NCBI GenBank assembly: GCA_020439945.1
Contig: JAGRPB010000040.1
Location: forward strand, 1-36,666
Length of the DNA stretch: 36,666 nucleotides
Source: Verrucomicrobiia bacterium
GTDB lineage: Bacteria; Verrucomicrobiota; Verrucomicrobiia; Verrucomicrobiales; DEV007
Direction: 5' to 3'
The notes under the pieces are model-generated. The model did not search any database. It was not told where the DNA came from and saw nothing but the letters and a program-made list of their open reading frames with translations. This document shows, piece after piece, positions 16,357-25,151 of the stretch (its first letter is position 1; every line of letters starts with the position of its first letter). The position numbers and the translations under genes were made by a program.

Positions 16357-17562
16357 ATGACCGGTTTCCGTCTTCCCGTCCCGACATCGAGTTTGGCTCT
16401 GGCCTTGATCTTTTTTCTCGGAGGGCTGGCGACGGAATCTCCCGCCGATGAGGTGACGGCACCGCCGGCGAGCGAAGTGGAGCGGCTGGAACTGCACCCG
16501 TTCTACCGCAAGTATCTCTCCGCCGATGGCATCCCGATCGTGTCATCGGAGAAGGTTTCCGATTTCGCCCTGAAGGAAGTCGCCTTTCTGATCGAAAAGA
16601 TGATCGGCGATCGGCCGGACCTGTTGAAGGCCATCGCCGCCGCGAGAGTGCGTTTCTCGATCATGGCGCCCACGGAATACACCACCGACATTCCCGAACA
16701 TTCGCACCTCGATCCCCCGGAATACTGGGATCGGAGGGCGAGGGGAATCGGTTCCACCCCGGACCATCCCGCCGTTTCCTGTGGCGAGGAAAACCTGCTC
16801 GATTTCCGGGGCGATCCCTATTCGACGGAGTGCATCTTTGTTCACGAATTCGCTCACACCATCCACCAGCAGGGACTGAATGAGGTCGATCCCGGTTTCC
16901 AGAAACGGCTCGAATCGGTTTTTGCCAAGGCGAAGCTGAAAGGGCTCTGGAAGGGGAAATATGCCGGCACCAATCCGGCGGAATACTGGGCCGAGGGAAT
17001 CCAGTCCTGGTTCGATTGCAATCGGCAGAATGACTTCGAACACAATTACGTGAACACCCGCGAGGAACTGAAGGAATACGATCCCGGACTCGCCGCCCTT
17101 GTCGAATCGGTGTTTGGCGAATCGCCCTGGCGCTATCGGAAACCCAAGGATCGCGACCCGGCGGAATCGGCGCACCTCGCCGGCTACGATCCCGCCAGCG
17201 CGCCCGTCTTCCAGTGGCCGGCCGAAATGATCGCCGCCTACGAATCCGTCGAGCGGGGCGATCACCTGGAAAAAGTGCCGATGCTCCCGCTGGCGTCGTT
17301 TGCCGAAGGCGAAACCCGCTCGCCCCACGGCGAGAACAGTTCCGAGGTCTACCTGCGTGTCGATAACCGGACCACGGACACCATCCGTTTCTTCTGGCTG
17401 GACTTCGATGGTCGGCGGAAGAACTACGGTCAGGTCGATCCGGGCCGGCGTTGGGAACAGTCGACCTTTCCGGGTCATCTCTGGCTGGCGACGGACGCCG
17501 AGGGCCACCCGGTCGCCTTTTTCGCCGCCGGCGACAAACCCGGGTTGGCGGTGATCGAATGA
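16357..17562 (+). CDS. Secreted gluzincin-like metallopeptidase with C-terminal VHL-beta-like domain
   Basis: A 401-residue protein with a signal peptide (about 1-30, ending SPA). The middle domain has HEFAHTIHQQG, with zinc ligands His163 and His167 and catalytic Glu164, and a downstream AEGIQSWFDCN whose Glu213 fits a third ligand. A zinc peptidase of gluzincin type is therefore likely, exported from the cytoplasm. Residues about 327-400 form an all-beta module with VYLRVDNRT, FFWLDFDG, YGQVDPG and PGHLWLATD, closely resembling the beta domain of von Hippel-Lindau protein. The ATG at 16357 has GGAGG about 12 bases upstream and starts a signal peptide. The much longer open frame reaching left to 15274 runs antisense through two genes and is discounted. 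Substrate unknown. Confidence 0.85.
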   Translation: MTGFRLPVPTSSLALALIFFLGGLATESPADEVTAPPASEVERLELHPFYRKYLSADGIPIVSSEKVSDFALKEVAFLIEKMIGDRPDLLKAIAAARVRFSIMAPTEYTTDIPEHSHLDPPEYWDRRARGIGSTPDHPAVSCGEENLLDFRGDPYSTECIFVHEFAHTIHQQGLNEVDPGFQKRLESVFAKAKLKGLWKGKYAGTNPAEYWAEGIQSWFDCNRQNDFEHNYVNTREELKEYDPGLAALVESVFGESPWRYRKPKDRDPAESAHLAGYDPASAPVFQWPAEMIAAYESVERGDHLEKVPMLPLASFAEGETRSPHGENSSEVYLRVDNRTTDTIRFFWLDFDGRRKNYGQVDPGRRWEQSTFPGHLWLATDAEGHPVAFFAAGDKPGLAVIE

Positions 17563-17586
17563 TTGGACGAAAATTTTTCACGTGCT

Positions 17587-17603
17587 TTGGTCTATTTTCT
17601 GCT
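17587..17603 (+). promoter_or_regulatory. Candidate sigma-54-like promoter before rpoN
   Basis: TTGGTCTATTTTCTGCT has GG (17589-17590) and GC (17601-17602) 10 bases apart and matches TTGG and TGCW of the -24/-12 consensus, but not the CACG between them. The predicted start near 17614 leaves a 41-base leader to rpoN. Chance occurrence is possible. Confidence 0.28.
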
Positions 17604-17654
17604 ACGGTGCCGGAAATTCAGTGACGACCCTCCACGACTCCTCCCCCACTTCGC

Positions 17655-19067
17655 ATGCCTGAACAGCGTTTCGAGCAATCACAGGCCCTTCATCTTCATC
17701 AGACGATCGCCCCGCAGATGCAGCAAAGTCTGCAGGTGCTTCAGGCGGCGACGATGGAGCTACGCCACCTTGTGCGGCAGGAACTGGAGGAGAATCCCGT
17801 ACTCGAGGACGAATCCACCGACGTTTCGCTGGAGGAAACCGCCAAGGACAACGACGACGAGGCGTTTGAGGAAGAATTCGCCGAATTGTCCGCGCTGGAC
17901 CAGGAATGGCGCGAGTATCTGGCTCAGTCGCGGGTCGCCGCGCCGCGGCGTGATGATGCCGAGGAGCGGCACCAGTTCATGCTCGATTCGCTGGTCGCGC
18001 CCGAGACGCTTCAGGAACACCTCACCGACCAGCTCAACCTTTCGGACATGGACGAGGGCACTCGCAAGGTCACGGAACTGTTGATCGGCAACACGGACGA
18101 GAACGGATTTCTGCAGGTTTCGATCGAGGACCTGTGCTTCGACATGGGAATTCCGCTGCCCGATCTGGAGGTCGCCAAGGCGCTGATTCAGAGTTTCGAT
18201 CCAGTCGGCGTGGGGGCGGAAGACCTCCGGGAGTGCCTTCTCATCCAGCTCGACCGGCTGGGCAAGCGGCACAGCCTCGAATTCCGCATCGTCGACCATC
18301 ATCTCGACGACCTCGCCAAGAAGCGGTATCCGCTGATCGCGAAAAAGTTGAGCGTGTCTCCCGAGCAGATCACCAAGGCCGCCGAGTTCATCGCCACGCT
18401 CGATCCCAAGCCGGGCAGTCGGTTCAGCAGCGGCAACAACACCTACGTCACGCCGGACGTCATCGTCGAGCGGATCGGCGGCGAATGGACGGTCAGCCTG
18501 GTCAACGATTCGGTTCCCCGCCTGCGCATCAGCAACTCCTACAAGGACCTGATGGGCCAGGCGGCCAGCGGGCGCGACGTGCGCAGCTACATCCGTGACA
18601 AGATCCGGGCCGGGAAGTTTCTCATTCGCAGCATCCATCAGCGTCAGCAGACCATCGAGACCATCGCCAAGCAGATCGTCGAGCGGCAGCGGGATTTCCT
18701 GGAGAAAGGCCCCGCTCACCTGCACCCGATGACCATGGCCCAGATCGCCGAGGTCGTGGGCGTACATGAAACGACGGTGAGCCGCGCCGTTTCCGGCAAA
18801 TACATCGCCACGCCGCACGGGGTGTTCGAGATGAAGTATTTTTTCACCACCGGCTACCAGACCGAATCGGGCGAATCACTCAGCAACACCAGCGTGAAAA
18901 AAGCGCTCCGCGAATTGGTCGATGACGAAGATCCCAAGAAACCGCTCAGCGATCAGGCCCTGGTGGCGGAACTGAAAAAACAGGGCATCAACATCGCCCG
19001 TCGCACCGTGGCCAAATACCGGGACGAACTGAACATTCTCCCGAGTCACATGCGGAAGAGCTACTGA
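17655..19067 (+). CDS. rpoN: RNA polymerase sigma-54 factor (RpoN)
   Basis: A 470-residue full-length sigma-54. The N-terminal region I is Gln/Leu-rich (HLHQTIAPQMQQSLQVLQ, about 13-30) and contacts activators. An acidic region II follows (about 48-80), then the core-binding domain, then a helix-turn-helix (MAQIAEVVGVHETTVSRAVSGKYI, about 359-382) that reads the -12 element. The diagnostic RpoN box ARRTVAKYRDE (448-458) reads the -24 element. It directs polymerase to promoters that need AAA+ activators such as the NtrC-type protein encoded at 1605-3056. No hpf, PTS or lptB genes are beside it, unlike the usual proteobacterial neighbourhood. Confidence 0.98.
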   Translation: MPEQRFEQSQALHLHQTIAPQMQQSLQVLQAATMELRHLVRQELEENPVLEDESTDVSLEETAKDNDDEAFEEEFAELSALDQEWREYLAQSRVAAPRRDDAEERHQFMLDSLVAPETLQEHLTDQLNLSDMDEGTRKVTELLIGNTDENGFLQVSIEDLCFDMGIPLPDLEVAKALIQSFDPVGVGAEDLRECLLIQLDRLGKRHSLEFRIVDHHLDDLAKKRYPLIAKKLSVSPEQITKAAEFIATLDPKPGSRFSSGNNTYVTPDVIVERIGGEWTVSLVNDSVPRLRISNSYKDLMGQAASGRDVRSYIRDKIRAGKFLIRSIHQRQQTIETIAKQIVERQRDFLEKGPAHLHPMTMAQIAEVVGVHETTVSRAVSGKYIATPHGVFEMKYFFTTGYQTESGESLSNTSVKKALRELVDDEDPKKPLSDQALVAELKKQGINIARRTVAKYRDELNILPSHMRKSY

Positions 19068-19166
19068 GGGTGGGCTCTCGGGCCAAACACCGGTTCCGAA
19101 TATTGGTGCTGACATCCCGGCGCAAACGGGATAGAACGGAATCGAATCGTTTCCGATTTCGATCCC

Positions 19167-22100
19167 ATGAAAGCGCCATGTTTTGCGGTGGTGACGGCTG
19201 CCGCGCTCACTTGCTGGTGGCCGGTCCAGGCCGAGGAATCCGTCCAGAATCTCCTTCAAAAGATCGATGTCTCCCGCGGAATTCTCTGTGTCGCGGGATA
19301 TACGGATTCATCGGTTCTGGAAATGGCGAGGGCGAGCGAACTCCAGATCCTGGCGCTGGCGTCGAGGGATCAATACCAAGCCCTCGGGGAAGCCGCGGAA
19401 GCGGCGGGGCTTCTCGGTAGTCGCGTGTTCGTCAGTGTCGTTCGAGAAGGGAGAATTCCCCTGGCCGAGAATGTGGCGGATGCGGTGTTGGTGGGGGAGG
19501 GCGCGATGGCTGAAGTTTCTCAGGCCGAAATCGAGCGGGTGCTGCATCCTCGGGCGTCGGCATGGAAAGGAGGCGAGCGCTGGTTTACCAAGGCGGTGCC
19601 TGATGGCTACGACGAGTGGACGCATCCGTTTCATGGGCCCGACAACAACCCGCAATCCCAGGACCGGTTTGCGGTGGGTTCGATGCGAACGCAGTTCATC
19701 GCCGAACCCAAGTTTTCTCCCATGCCGGAGCAGACGGTGATTGGCGGTGGACGAATCTACAAGGCGATGGGGCACATCGCCCACAAGGCGAACCAGAATG
19801 AGAATCTAAACACGCTGCTTTGCATCAACGCCTGGAATGGAACTATTCTCTGGAAACGTCCGCTGCCGGAGGGATTCATGATTCATCGCAACACGATGAT
19901 CGCCACCGAGAACGCGCTCTATCTCGGCGACGACCAGAGTTGCAAGGAGATCGACGGCGCAACCGGGGAAGTGCGGCGCGAAATCACGGTGCCCGCGGAA
20001 TTGACCGACGGGCCGGTTTGGAAATGGATGGCGATCCGCGACGGCATTCTCTATGGGCTGGTCGGCAATCCCGAGGTCAAGGTCGATACGATGAAGTCGG
20101 TTCGGCGCGGACTCGGTCATTGGCCGTGGGACATGTGGAAGGGGCACGACTACATCGATCCCAACCTCGCGTTCGGTTTCGGGCGCACCCTGGTGGCGAT
20201 CGATCTGGAAAGCGGTGCCCTGCTCTGGAATCACCGCGATCGGGAATTCCTCGACGCCCGGGCCATGGCCCTGAATGATTTAGGTCAGTTGATTGGTTAC
20301 GCTCCGGAGAAATTTCTCACCGCCTTCGATGCGAAGACCGGTGCCTCGCTTTGGAAAAACTCGAGCGAACCCCTGCTCGCCGCGCTCGGTCCCAATGCGC
20401 GAGCCCAGCATTATATGACCGGCTACGCAACGACGGCCTACCTGAAGTGTCGCGGCGACCGGATTTTTTTCGCGGGTCCACAACGGGAGCAAATGGTGGT
20501 GGCTTCGGCCGAGGATGGGCGGCTGCTCTGGACCCACGAGGTGGGGAATCTGCAACTGGTCCTGCGGGAGGATGCGGTCTGGGCGGCGGGACCCCAGAAT
20601 ACCTTCGGACGCAAACTTGCCTACGATACCGGGAGCGTGCTGGAGGAATTCCCCGCCCGTCGCGCCTGCACCCGGGCTACGGGAAGCGTCGACAGCATTT
20701 TCTACCGGGCCAGCGGAGGAACGGTGCGCGTTTTTACCGAGACCAACACGGCCAATCACATCGATCCGATGCGTCCGCCCTGCCAGGATGGGGTGCTGAT
20801 TTCCAATGGCCAACTCTATTGGGGGCCCTGGATGTGTGGATGTCAGTTGTCGTTGTATGGCAATCTCGCCCTGGCTCCGCAATCGATTTCGGGCGACGTG
20901 GGAGAAATACCCGATCCTGAGTCCGTCTTCGCTTCGGCCCTCGAGAAGCCGGAAGCGAAACGGAAGACGGAATTCGCCATCCATGCCAACGATTGGCCGC
21001 AGTATCGAGGCGATGCCGCGCGGAGAAACACAACGGCAATTCCCTTTCCCGACGCAGTATCGCTCGCCTGGAAGCAGGCGGTCAGTTTCGGAGAAGAACT
21101 ACCGACGGCGCCGGTGGCGGCGGGCGGATTGGTTTTTGTGGCCAACCGCGCGGGAGTGGTTGAGGGACTGGCGGCCGACTCGGGCGAGTCGGTCTGGAAA
21201 AACTACACCACCGGTCCGGTTTTCTATCCGCCGGTCGTTGAAGAAGAGGGGGTGTTCGTCGGTTCGGCCGACGGCCGGGTCTATGCGCTCGATCCGATGA
21301 GCGGAGACGAGATCTGGAACTTCCGGGTCGGACCGCGAGATCAGTTGATTCCGGTGTTTGGAAAACTGATCTCGTCATGGCCGCTATCGGGTGGGGTGGT
21401 GGCCAAGGATGGAACCATTTATGCGGCGGGAGGAATCACCCACTACGACGGAACCTGGGTGGTGGCGCTCGATGCGAAAACCGGGGAAGTGAAGGCTCAC
21501 AACGCGACGTCGGGCACGGTGGCCAGCGAAGTGGACAACGGGATTTCGATGCAGGGCAACCTGCGGATCGTTGATGGGGAACTGCGTTTCCTGGGCGGCG
21601 GCGTTTACGAATGGGCGCGCTACGATTTGAAGACTCTCGCGAATCTGAACGACCCGAAGGTGCAGGTGAATGCCGAGTTTCGCACCGCCTTCTATCCCTA
21701 CTATCCGGAGTACGGCAAATACCTGAGCCTTTCCCATACCTGCGACAACGGCTGCGTGCTCAACCATGACGCCAACTACGAAGGACTCTACTTCAACAAT
21801 CTCAGCCTTCAGAGACCTCTCTCGGCGGATGCCATTCCGGTGCAGAAAGATGCCGCGGGTGAGTTCATTCGGATGAAAGGAAGGCGTCGTGGTGAGGATA
21901 CGGTTCCGACAAAACCCGAAATCGTTTGGGAGGATCAAAAACAACGGCGTTTCACCGCCTTCATTGTCAGTGAGAAGGGCGACCGGCTCCTCGTGGCCGG
22001 GCATCCGGAGGAAAAGGAGAGCGAGCCTTTTCTCGCCCTGATGAACACCGAGGATGGCCGTGATGTCTGGTTCGAGAAACTGCCAGCCCAAGTGGTCAAG

Positions 22101-22220
22101 GGCGGCGCGGCCATCGACGCCGACGGACGAATTTTTGTGACGCTCGAAAACGGTGAATTGCGATGTTACGCGAGCGCCGCTGATGGCCTGGCTGCGAATG
22201 GAGCCGCTGATGAACGCTGA
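19167..22220 (+). CDS. Large secreted PQQ-propeller protein with methyltransferase-like N-terminus
   Basis: A 1017-residue protein. A signal peptide (about 1-22, ending VQA) precedes a region (about 30-135) with the order of a Rossmann methyltransferase: RGILCVAG, ASELQILAL, GLLGSRVFV and NVADAVLVG. It lacks a clear glycine loop for S-adenosylmethionine and is probably a remnant. Two sets of PQQ-type blades follow, one after about 200 (NGTILWKRPL, SGALLWNH, TGASLWKNS) and one beginning WPQYRGDAARRN near 610 (SGESVWKN, SGDEIWNF). Cys pairs in the middle (CxDGxxxS, MCGCQ) suggest disulphides. PVC genomes carry many such proteins; their role is not settled. It follows rpoN by 99 bases; its own promoter was not identified. 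Confidence 0.88.
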   Translation: MKAPCFAVVTAAALTCWWPVQAEESVQNLLQKIDVSRGILCVAGYTDSSVLEMARASELQILALASRDQYQALGEAAEAAGLLGSRVFVSVVREGRIPLAENVADAVLVGEGAMAEVSQAEIERVLHPRASAWKGGERWFTKAVPDGYDEWTHPFHGPDNNPQSQDRFAVGSMRTQFIAEPKFSPMPEQTVIGGGRIYKAMGHIAHKANQNENLNTLLCINAWNGTILWKRPLPEGFMIHRNTMIATENALYLGDDQSCKEIDGATGEVRREITVPAELTDGPVWKWMAIRDGILYGLVGNPEVKVDTMKSVRRGLGHWPWDMWKGHDYIDPNLAFGFGRTLVAIDLESGALLWNHRDREFLDARAMALNDLGQLIGYAPEKFLTAFDAKTGASLWKNSSEPLLAALGPNARAQHYMTGYATTAYLKCRGDRIFFAGPQREQMVVASAEDGRLLWTHEVGNLQLVLREDAVWAAGPQNTFGRKLAYDTGSVLEEFPARRACTRATGSVDSIFYRASGGTVRVFTETNTANHIDPMRPPCQDGVLISNGQLYWGPWMCGCQLSLYGNLALAPQSISGDVGEIPDPESVFASALEKPEAKRKTEFAIHANDWPQYRGDAARRNTTAIPFPDAVSLAWKQAVSFGEELPTAPVAAGGLVFVANRAGVVEGLAADSGESVWKNYTTGPVFYPPVVEEEGVFVGSADGRVYALDPMSGDEIWNFRVGPRDQLIPVFGKLISSWPLSGGVVAKDGTIYAAGGITHYDGTWVVALDAKTGEVKAHNATSGTVASEVDNGISMQGNLRIVDGELRFLGGGVYEWARYDLKTLANLNDPKVQVNAEFRTAFYPYYPEYGKYLSLSHTCDNGCVLNHDANYEGLYFNNLSLQRPLSADAIPVQKDAAGEFIRMKGRRRGEDTVPTKPEIVWEDQKQRRFTAFIVSEKGDRLLVAGHPEEKESEPFLALMNTEDGRDVWFEKLPAQVVKGGAAIDADGRIFVTLENGELRCYASAADGLAANGAADER

Positions 22221-22332
22221 GTTAGGGGAATGATCTGAAGCGGCAGCTATCGGTGTTCGTTACGCCGAAGTTGGGAATCGAGGTTTTCGAATTTGGCCTG
22301 AATTCGAACGGGCTCGGACTGGAGTGAAGAGA

Positions 22333-22362
22333 ATCAGCGCCTATCAGCGAAGATCAGCGGTT
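22333..22362. repeat. Short 10-bp periodic repeat (ATCAGCG x3)
   Basis: ATCAGCG occurs at 22333, 22343 and 22353, exactly 10 bases apart, in the gap between the converging propeller and helicase genes. Three variable bases (CCT, AAG, GTT) separate or follow the copies. Similar arrays lie at 26259 and 35860. Confidence 0.6.
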
Positions 22363-22377
22363 CCCAAATTCTTTCTC

Positions 22378-24951
22378 CTAACCATCGATCGGCGCCAGCA
22401 AGTCGGCGAGCATCGCTTCGTCGAAGTCGAGTTTCTGCGGGGCGCCTTCGAGAATTCCCTGGAAAAGAGCGCGCTTCTTCTGCTGAAGGAGGAGAATCTT
22501 TTCCTCGATCGTTCCCTGGCTGATTAGCTTGTAAACAAAGACGGGATTCTGCTGACCGATTCGGTAAGCCCTATCGGTGGCCTGGCTTTCGAGCGCGGGA
22601 TTCCACCACGGATCATAGTGAATGACAGTGTCGGCCGCAGTCAGGTTGAGCCCGGTGCCGCCGGCGCGGAGGCTGATGAGGAACACCGGCACCTTGCCGG
22701 CCTGGAATCGGTCGCACAACTCGCCGCGATCCTTGGTCGCGCCGGTCAGGGTCTGGTAGCGGATCTTTTTCTTGTCGAGCGCCTTCTCGATCAGGGCCAG
22801 CATCTGGGCGAACTGGGAGAAGATGAGGACGCGTCGGCCCTCCTCCACCATGTCGGGAAGGAGTTCCATCAGCAGATCCAGTTTCGCGGACGACTTCACC
22901 TTTTTTGCTGACTCCAGGCTTAGCAGCTGTGGGTGGCAGCAGACTTGGCGAAGCTTCAAGAGCGCGTCGAGGATGAGGATCTTGGAAGCTTCGAGGCCGC
23001 GACGGTTGATCTCCTCCTTGAGGTCACGGCTGAGGCTGGCGCGAACCGCCTCGTAGAGTTCGATCTGTTTCTTGCTCAGTTCGATGGTGCGGACGATCTC
23101 CGTCTTGGGTGGCAGATCCTTGGCCACGAGATCCTTGGTCCGACGCAGCATGAGCGGGCCGACCCGCTTGGCGAGGCGTTCGCGGCGATCCTCGTCGCGG
23201 TTTTTCTCGATCGGCACGCGATAGCAGCGGCGGAAACTTTCCTCGCTTCCCAGGAAGCCGGGCATGAGGAAGTGGAACAGCGACCACAGTTCGCCGAGGT
23301 GATTTTCGATCGGGGTGCCGCTGAGGCAGAGTCGGTGCCGGGCTCGGAGTCGCCAGGCCACCTGGGTGATCCCGGACGTCGCGTTCTTGATGGTGTGAGC
23401 CTCGTCGAGGACGATGCAGTGAAACTCCTGAGCCCGGAGTTCGTCGGCATCGCGGAGCATCACGGGATAGGAAGTGACCACGATGTCCGAGTATCGCAGC
23501 ACGGAGTAGAAGCGTTTTCTCCCTGCTCCCTGGAGCGCGAGAACGGACATCGACGGGGCGAATTTCTTGATCTCCTTCTCCCAGTTGGGCACCACGCTCT
23601 TCGGGGCCACGATGAGAATCGGCAGATCGGCCCGCCCGCTTTTCTTTTCGTGGAACAGGTGGCAAAGCGTCTGCACCGTTTTTCCAAGTCCCATGTCGTC
23701 GGCGAGTATGCCGCCCAAGCCCTGTTCCCGGAGGAACTGGAGCCAGCGAAAGCCTTCTTCCTGGTAGGGTCGAAGCGTCGCCTGGAATCCCTCGGGCACG
23801 TTGGTTTCGACCTTGGGTTTCAGCGCCTCGATTTCCTGGGCTGACCGCATCAGGTAGTCTGGCGCCTGGTCGACCAGCGTGTTTCCGAATCGGTCCTTCC
23901 GGGAATCTGAGATGACTTGGGCGGCGCGGAGACTGTGAAGCTTGAGTCGTCCATTCGGATCGAGTGGTTCGTCATCGAACAATTCCGCGAGAATGCCCAA
24001 CACGGCGCGCAATCGACTGACCGGCACCGCCACGTAGCGACCGCTCTGTTCGATGCGGATGGGAATGCGGGTCTGCGGATCGAGCTGGCGCAGGTCGGAG
24101 AGGCGGAAACTGCTCGGCTGACTGCGGAGATATTCGACAAGGCAGGGGAGCAGATTGATCCGATCCTTTCCCAAGCGAATCCCGCACTCAAATCCGAACC
24201 AGTCGATGCCGTCCTCGTCCTCGCCGCCGGCCATCTCGCCATACCAGTCGACGTTTTCCACCACTTGGAGACCGAAGTCGTCGGAGAACTCGAGCCGGGC
24301 ATTGATTCCGTCGTCCTGCGGAGGGTGGTTGGCGAGAAATTCCGCCCAGCGCATCTCCTGTTCGGCCAGGGTCTTCGCCGGAAAGGCGTAGCATTCGCGG
24401 CATTCGGGATCGATTTCGTCCCAGGGATACATTTCGACCAACCGACGCAGGCCGCAGTTGCGTAGCCAGGTCTCGAGATCGGAATCCTCGCTCGAAGGCT
24501 GCGCCATGGGCAAATTCTCCAGCAACGTGCGGGCATCGAAATCGTCCCAGTGGAGAATGCCCGTGCGAACGTCGGCCCGAAAGCAGTGAATCGTCGCGGG
24601 GAAACGCAGGTTCTCGATCGCTTCCGGACTGCCGTGCTCCGCCTTGGCGGCCAGCAACAGGGCGACCACGCGATCGGAGTTGGGCTGGCGTTCGGTGGAA
24701 GAACTGCCATCGACAAACCACTCGTCGTTCTGATTGCGACGAATGACGACGCTCACCTCGGAAGTAGGGCCTCCATTGAGATCCTGAACCTGCCCGAAGA
24801 TTCCCGCGAAACTTCCGTTCACGTTCGACGTCACCACCCGCACCTTTCCTTCTTGGAAATACCTCACGCCACGGCGGATCTGATCGGGCGAAAAGACGCG
24901 ACCACAGATCGGAGCTTGTTGGAGAGAAAGGTCTTCGAGGATGCCGGGCAT
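22378..24951 (-). CDS. SNF2/Swi2-family ATPase (DEAD/DEAH-type helicase)
   Basis: An 857-residue SF2 translocase. The ATPase core has Walker A ADDMGLGKT (417-425), DEAH (516-519), SGTPIEN (544-550) and, near the C-terminus, ATDRAYRIGQQNPV (motif VI). These place it in the SNF2 (RapA/HepA-like) group, which moves on duplex DNA and displaces proteins. The long N-terminal part contains the WFGFECGIRLGKD region typical of SNF2-associated domains. At about 65-105, where relatives have a SWIM zinc finger (CxC...CxH), the strand and helix are kept (GSSSTERQPNSDRVVALLLA) but no Cys or His ligand remains. No nuclease or methyltransferase gene is adjacent, so a housekeeping role is as likely as defence. 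Confidence 0.93.
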   Translation of the reverse strand: MPGILEDLSLQQAPICGRVFSPDQIRRGVRYFQEGKVRVVTSNVNGSFAGIFGQVQDLNGGPTSEVSVVIRRNQNDEWFVDGSSSTERQPNSDRVVALLLAAKAEHGSPEAIENLRFPATIHCFRADVRTGILHWDDFDARTLLENLPMAQPSSEDSDLETWLRNCGLRRLVEMYPWDEIDPECRECYAFPAKTLAEQEMRWAEFLANHPPQDDGINARLEFSDDFGLQVVENVDWYGEMAGGEDEDGIDWFGFECGIRLGKDRINLLPCLVEYLRSQPSSFRLSDLRQLDPQTRIPIRIEQSGRYVAVPVSRLRAVLGILAELFDDEPLDPNGRLKLHSLRAAQVISDSRKDRFGNTLVDQAPDYLMRSAQEIEALKPKVETNVPEGFQATLRPYQEEGFRWLQFLREQGLGGILADDMGLGKTVQTLCHLFHEKKSGRADLPILIVAPKSVVPNWEKEIKKFAPSMSVLALQGAGRKRFYSVLRYSDIVVTSYPVMLRDADELRAQEFHCIVLDEAHTIKNATSGITQVAWRLRARHRLCLSGTPIENHLGELWSLFHFLMPGFLGSEESFRRCYRVPIEKNRDEDRRERLAKRVGPLMLRRTKDLVAKDLPPKTEIVRTIELSKKQIELYEAVRASLSRDLKEEINRRGLEASKILILDALLKLRQVCCHPQLLSLESAKKVKSSAKLDLLMELLPDMVEEGRRVLIFSQFAQMLALIEKALDKKKIRYQTLTGATKDRGELCDRFQAGKVPVFLISLRAGGTGLNLTAADTVIHYDPWWNPALESQATDRAYRIGQQNPVFVYKLISQGTIEEKILLLQQKKRALFQGILEGAPQKLDFDEAMLADLLAPIDG

Positions 24952-25004
24952 GGGAGGGGTATCCGCTGGTCGGGGCTTGATGGGTTGAGAGTTGGAAATG
25001 AAGC

Positions 25005-25028
25005 CGCCCGGCCGCAGGCGGTCGGGCG
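25005..25028. repeat. Strong GC-rich hairpin
   Basis: CGCCCGGCCG (25005-25014) pairs with CGGTCGGGCG (25019-25028) across a 4-base loop, with one wobble. It lies in the 200-base gap between the Gfo/Idh gene end and the helicase gene start. Neither strand has a proper T-run after it, so it may be a REP-like element or a factor-dependent stop. Confidence 0.5.
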
Positions 25029-25151
25029 AAGGTCGGTTGGGGTATCCCGTATTTTATCAGGTCTGATTATTTGGCGAGTGAATTTTTCAAGAAATGCGAA
25101 GTTTTATGGTTTGACAAGGGTCCTTCACCATCAGTCGCGGGCTCAGCGAGC

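Noticed and set aside
22933..23844. A 303-residue plus-strand frame opposite the SNF2 gene
   Set aside because: It is the shadow of conserved helicase motifs on the other strand, with no recognisable domain of its own.
25111..25116. TTGACA as a -35 promoter element
   Set aside because: It is on the plus strand, both flanking genes are on the minus strand, and no matching -10 or gene follows.
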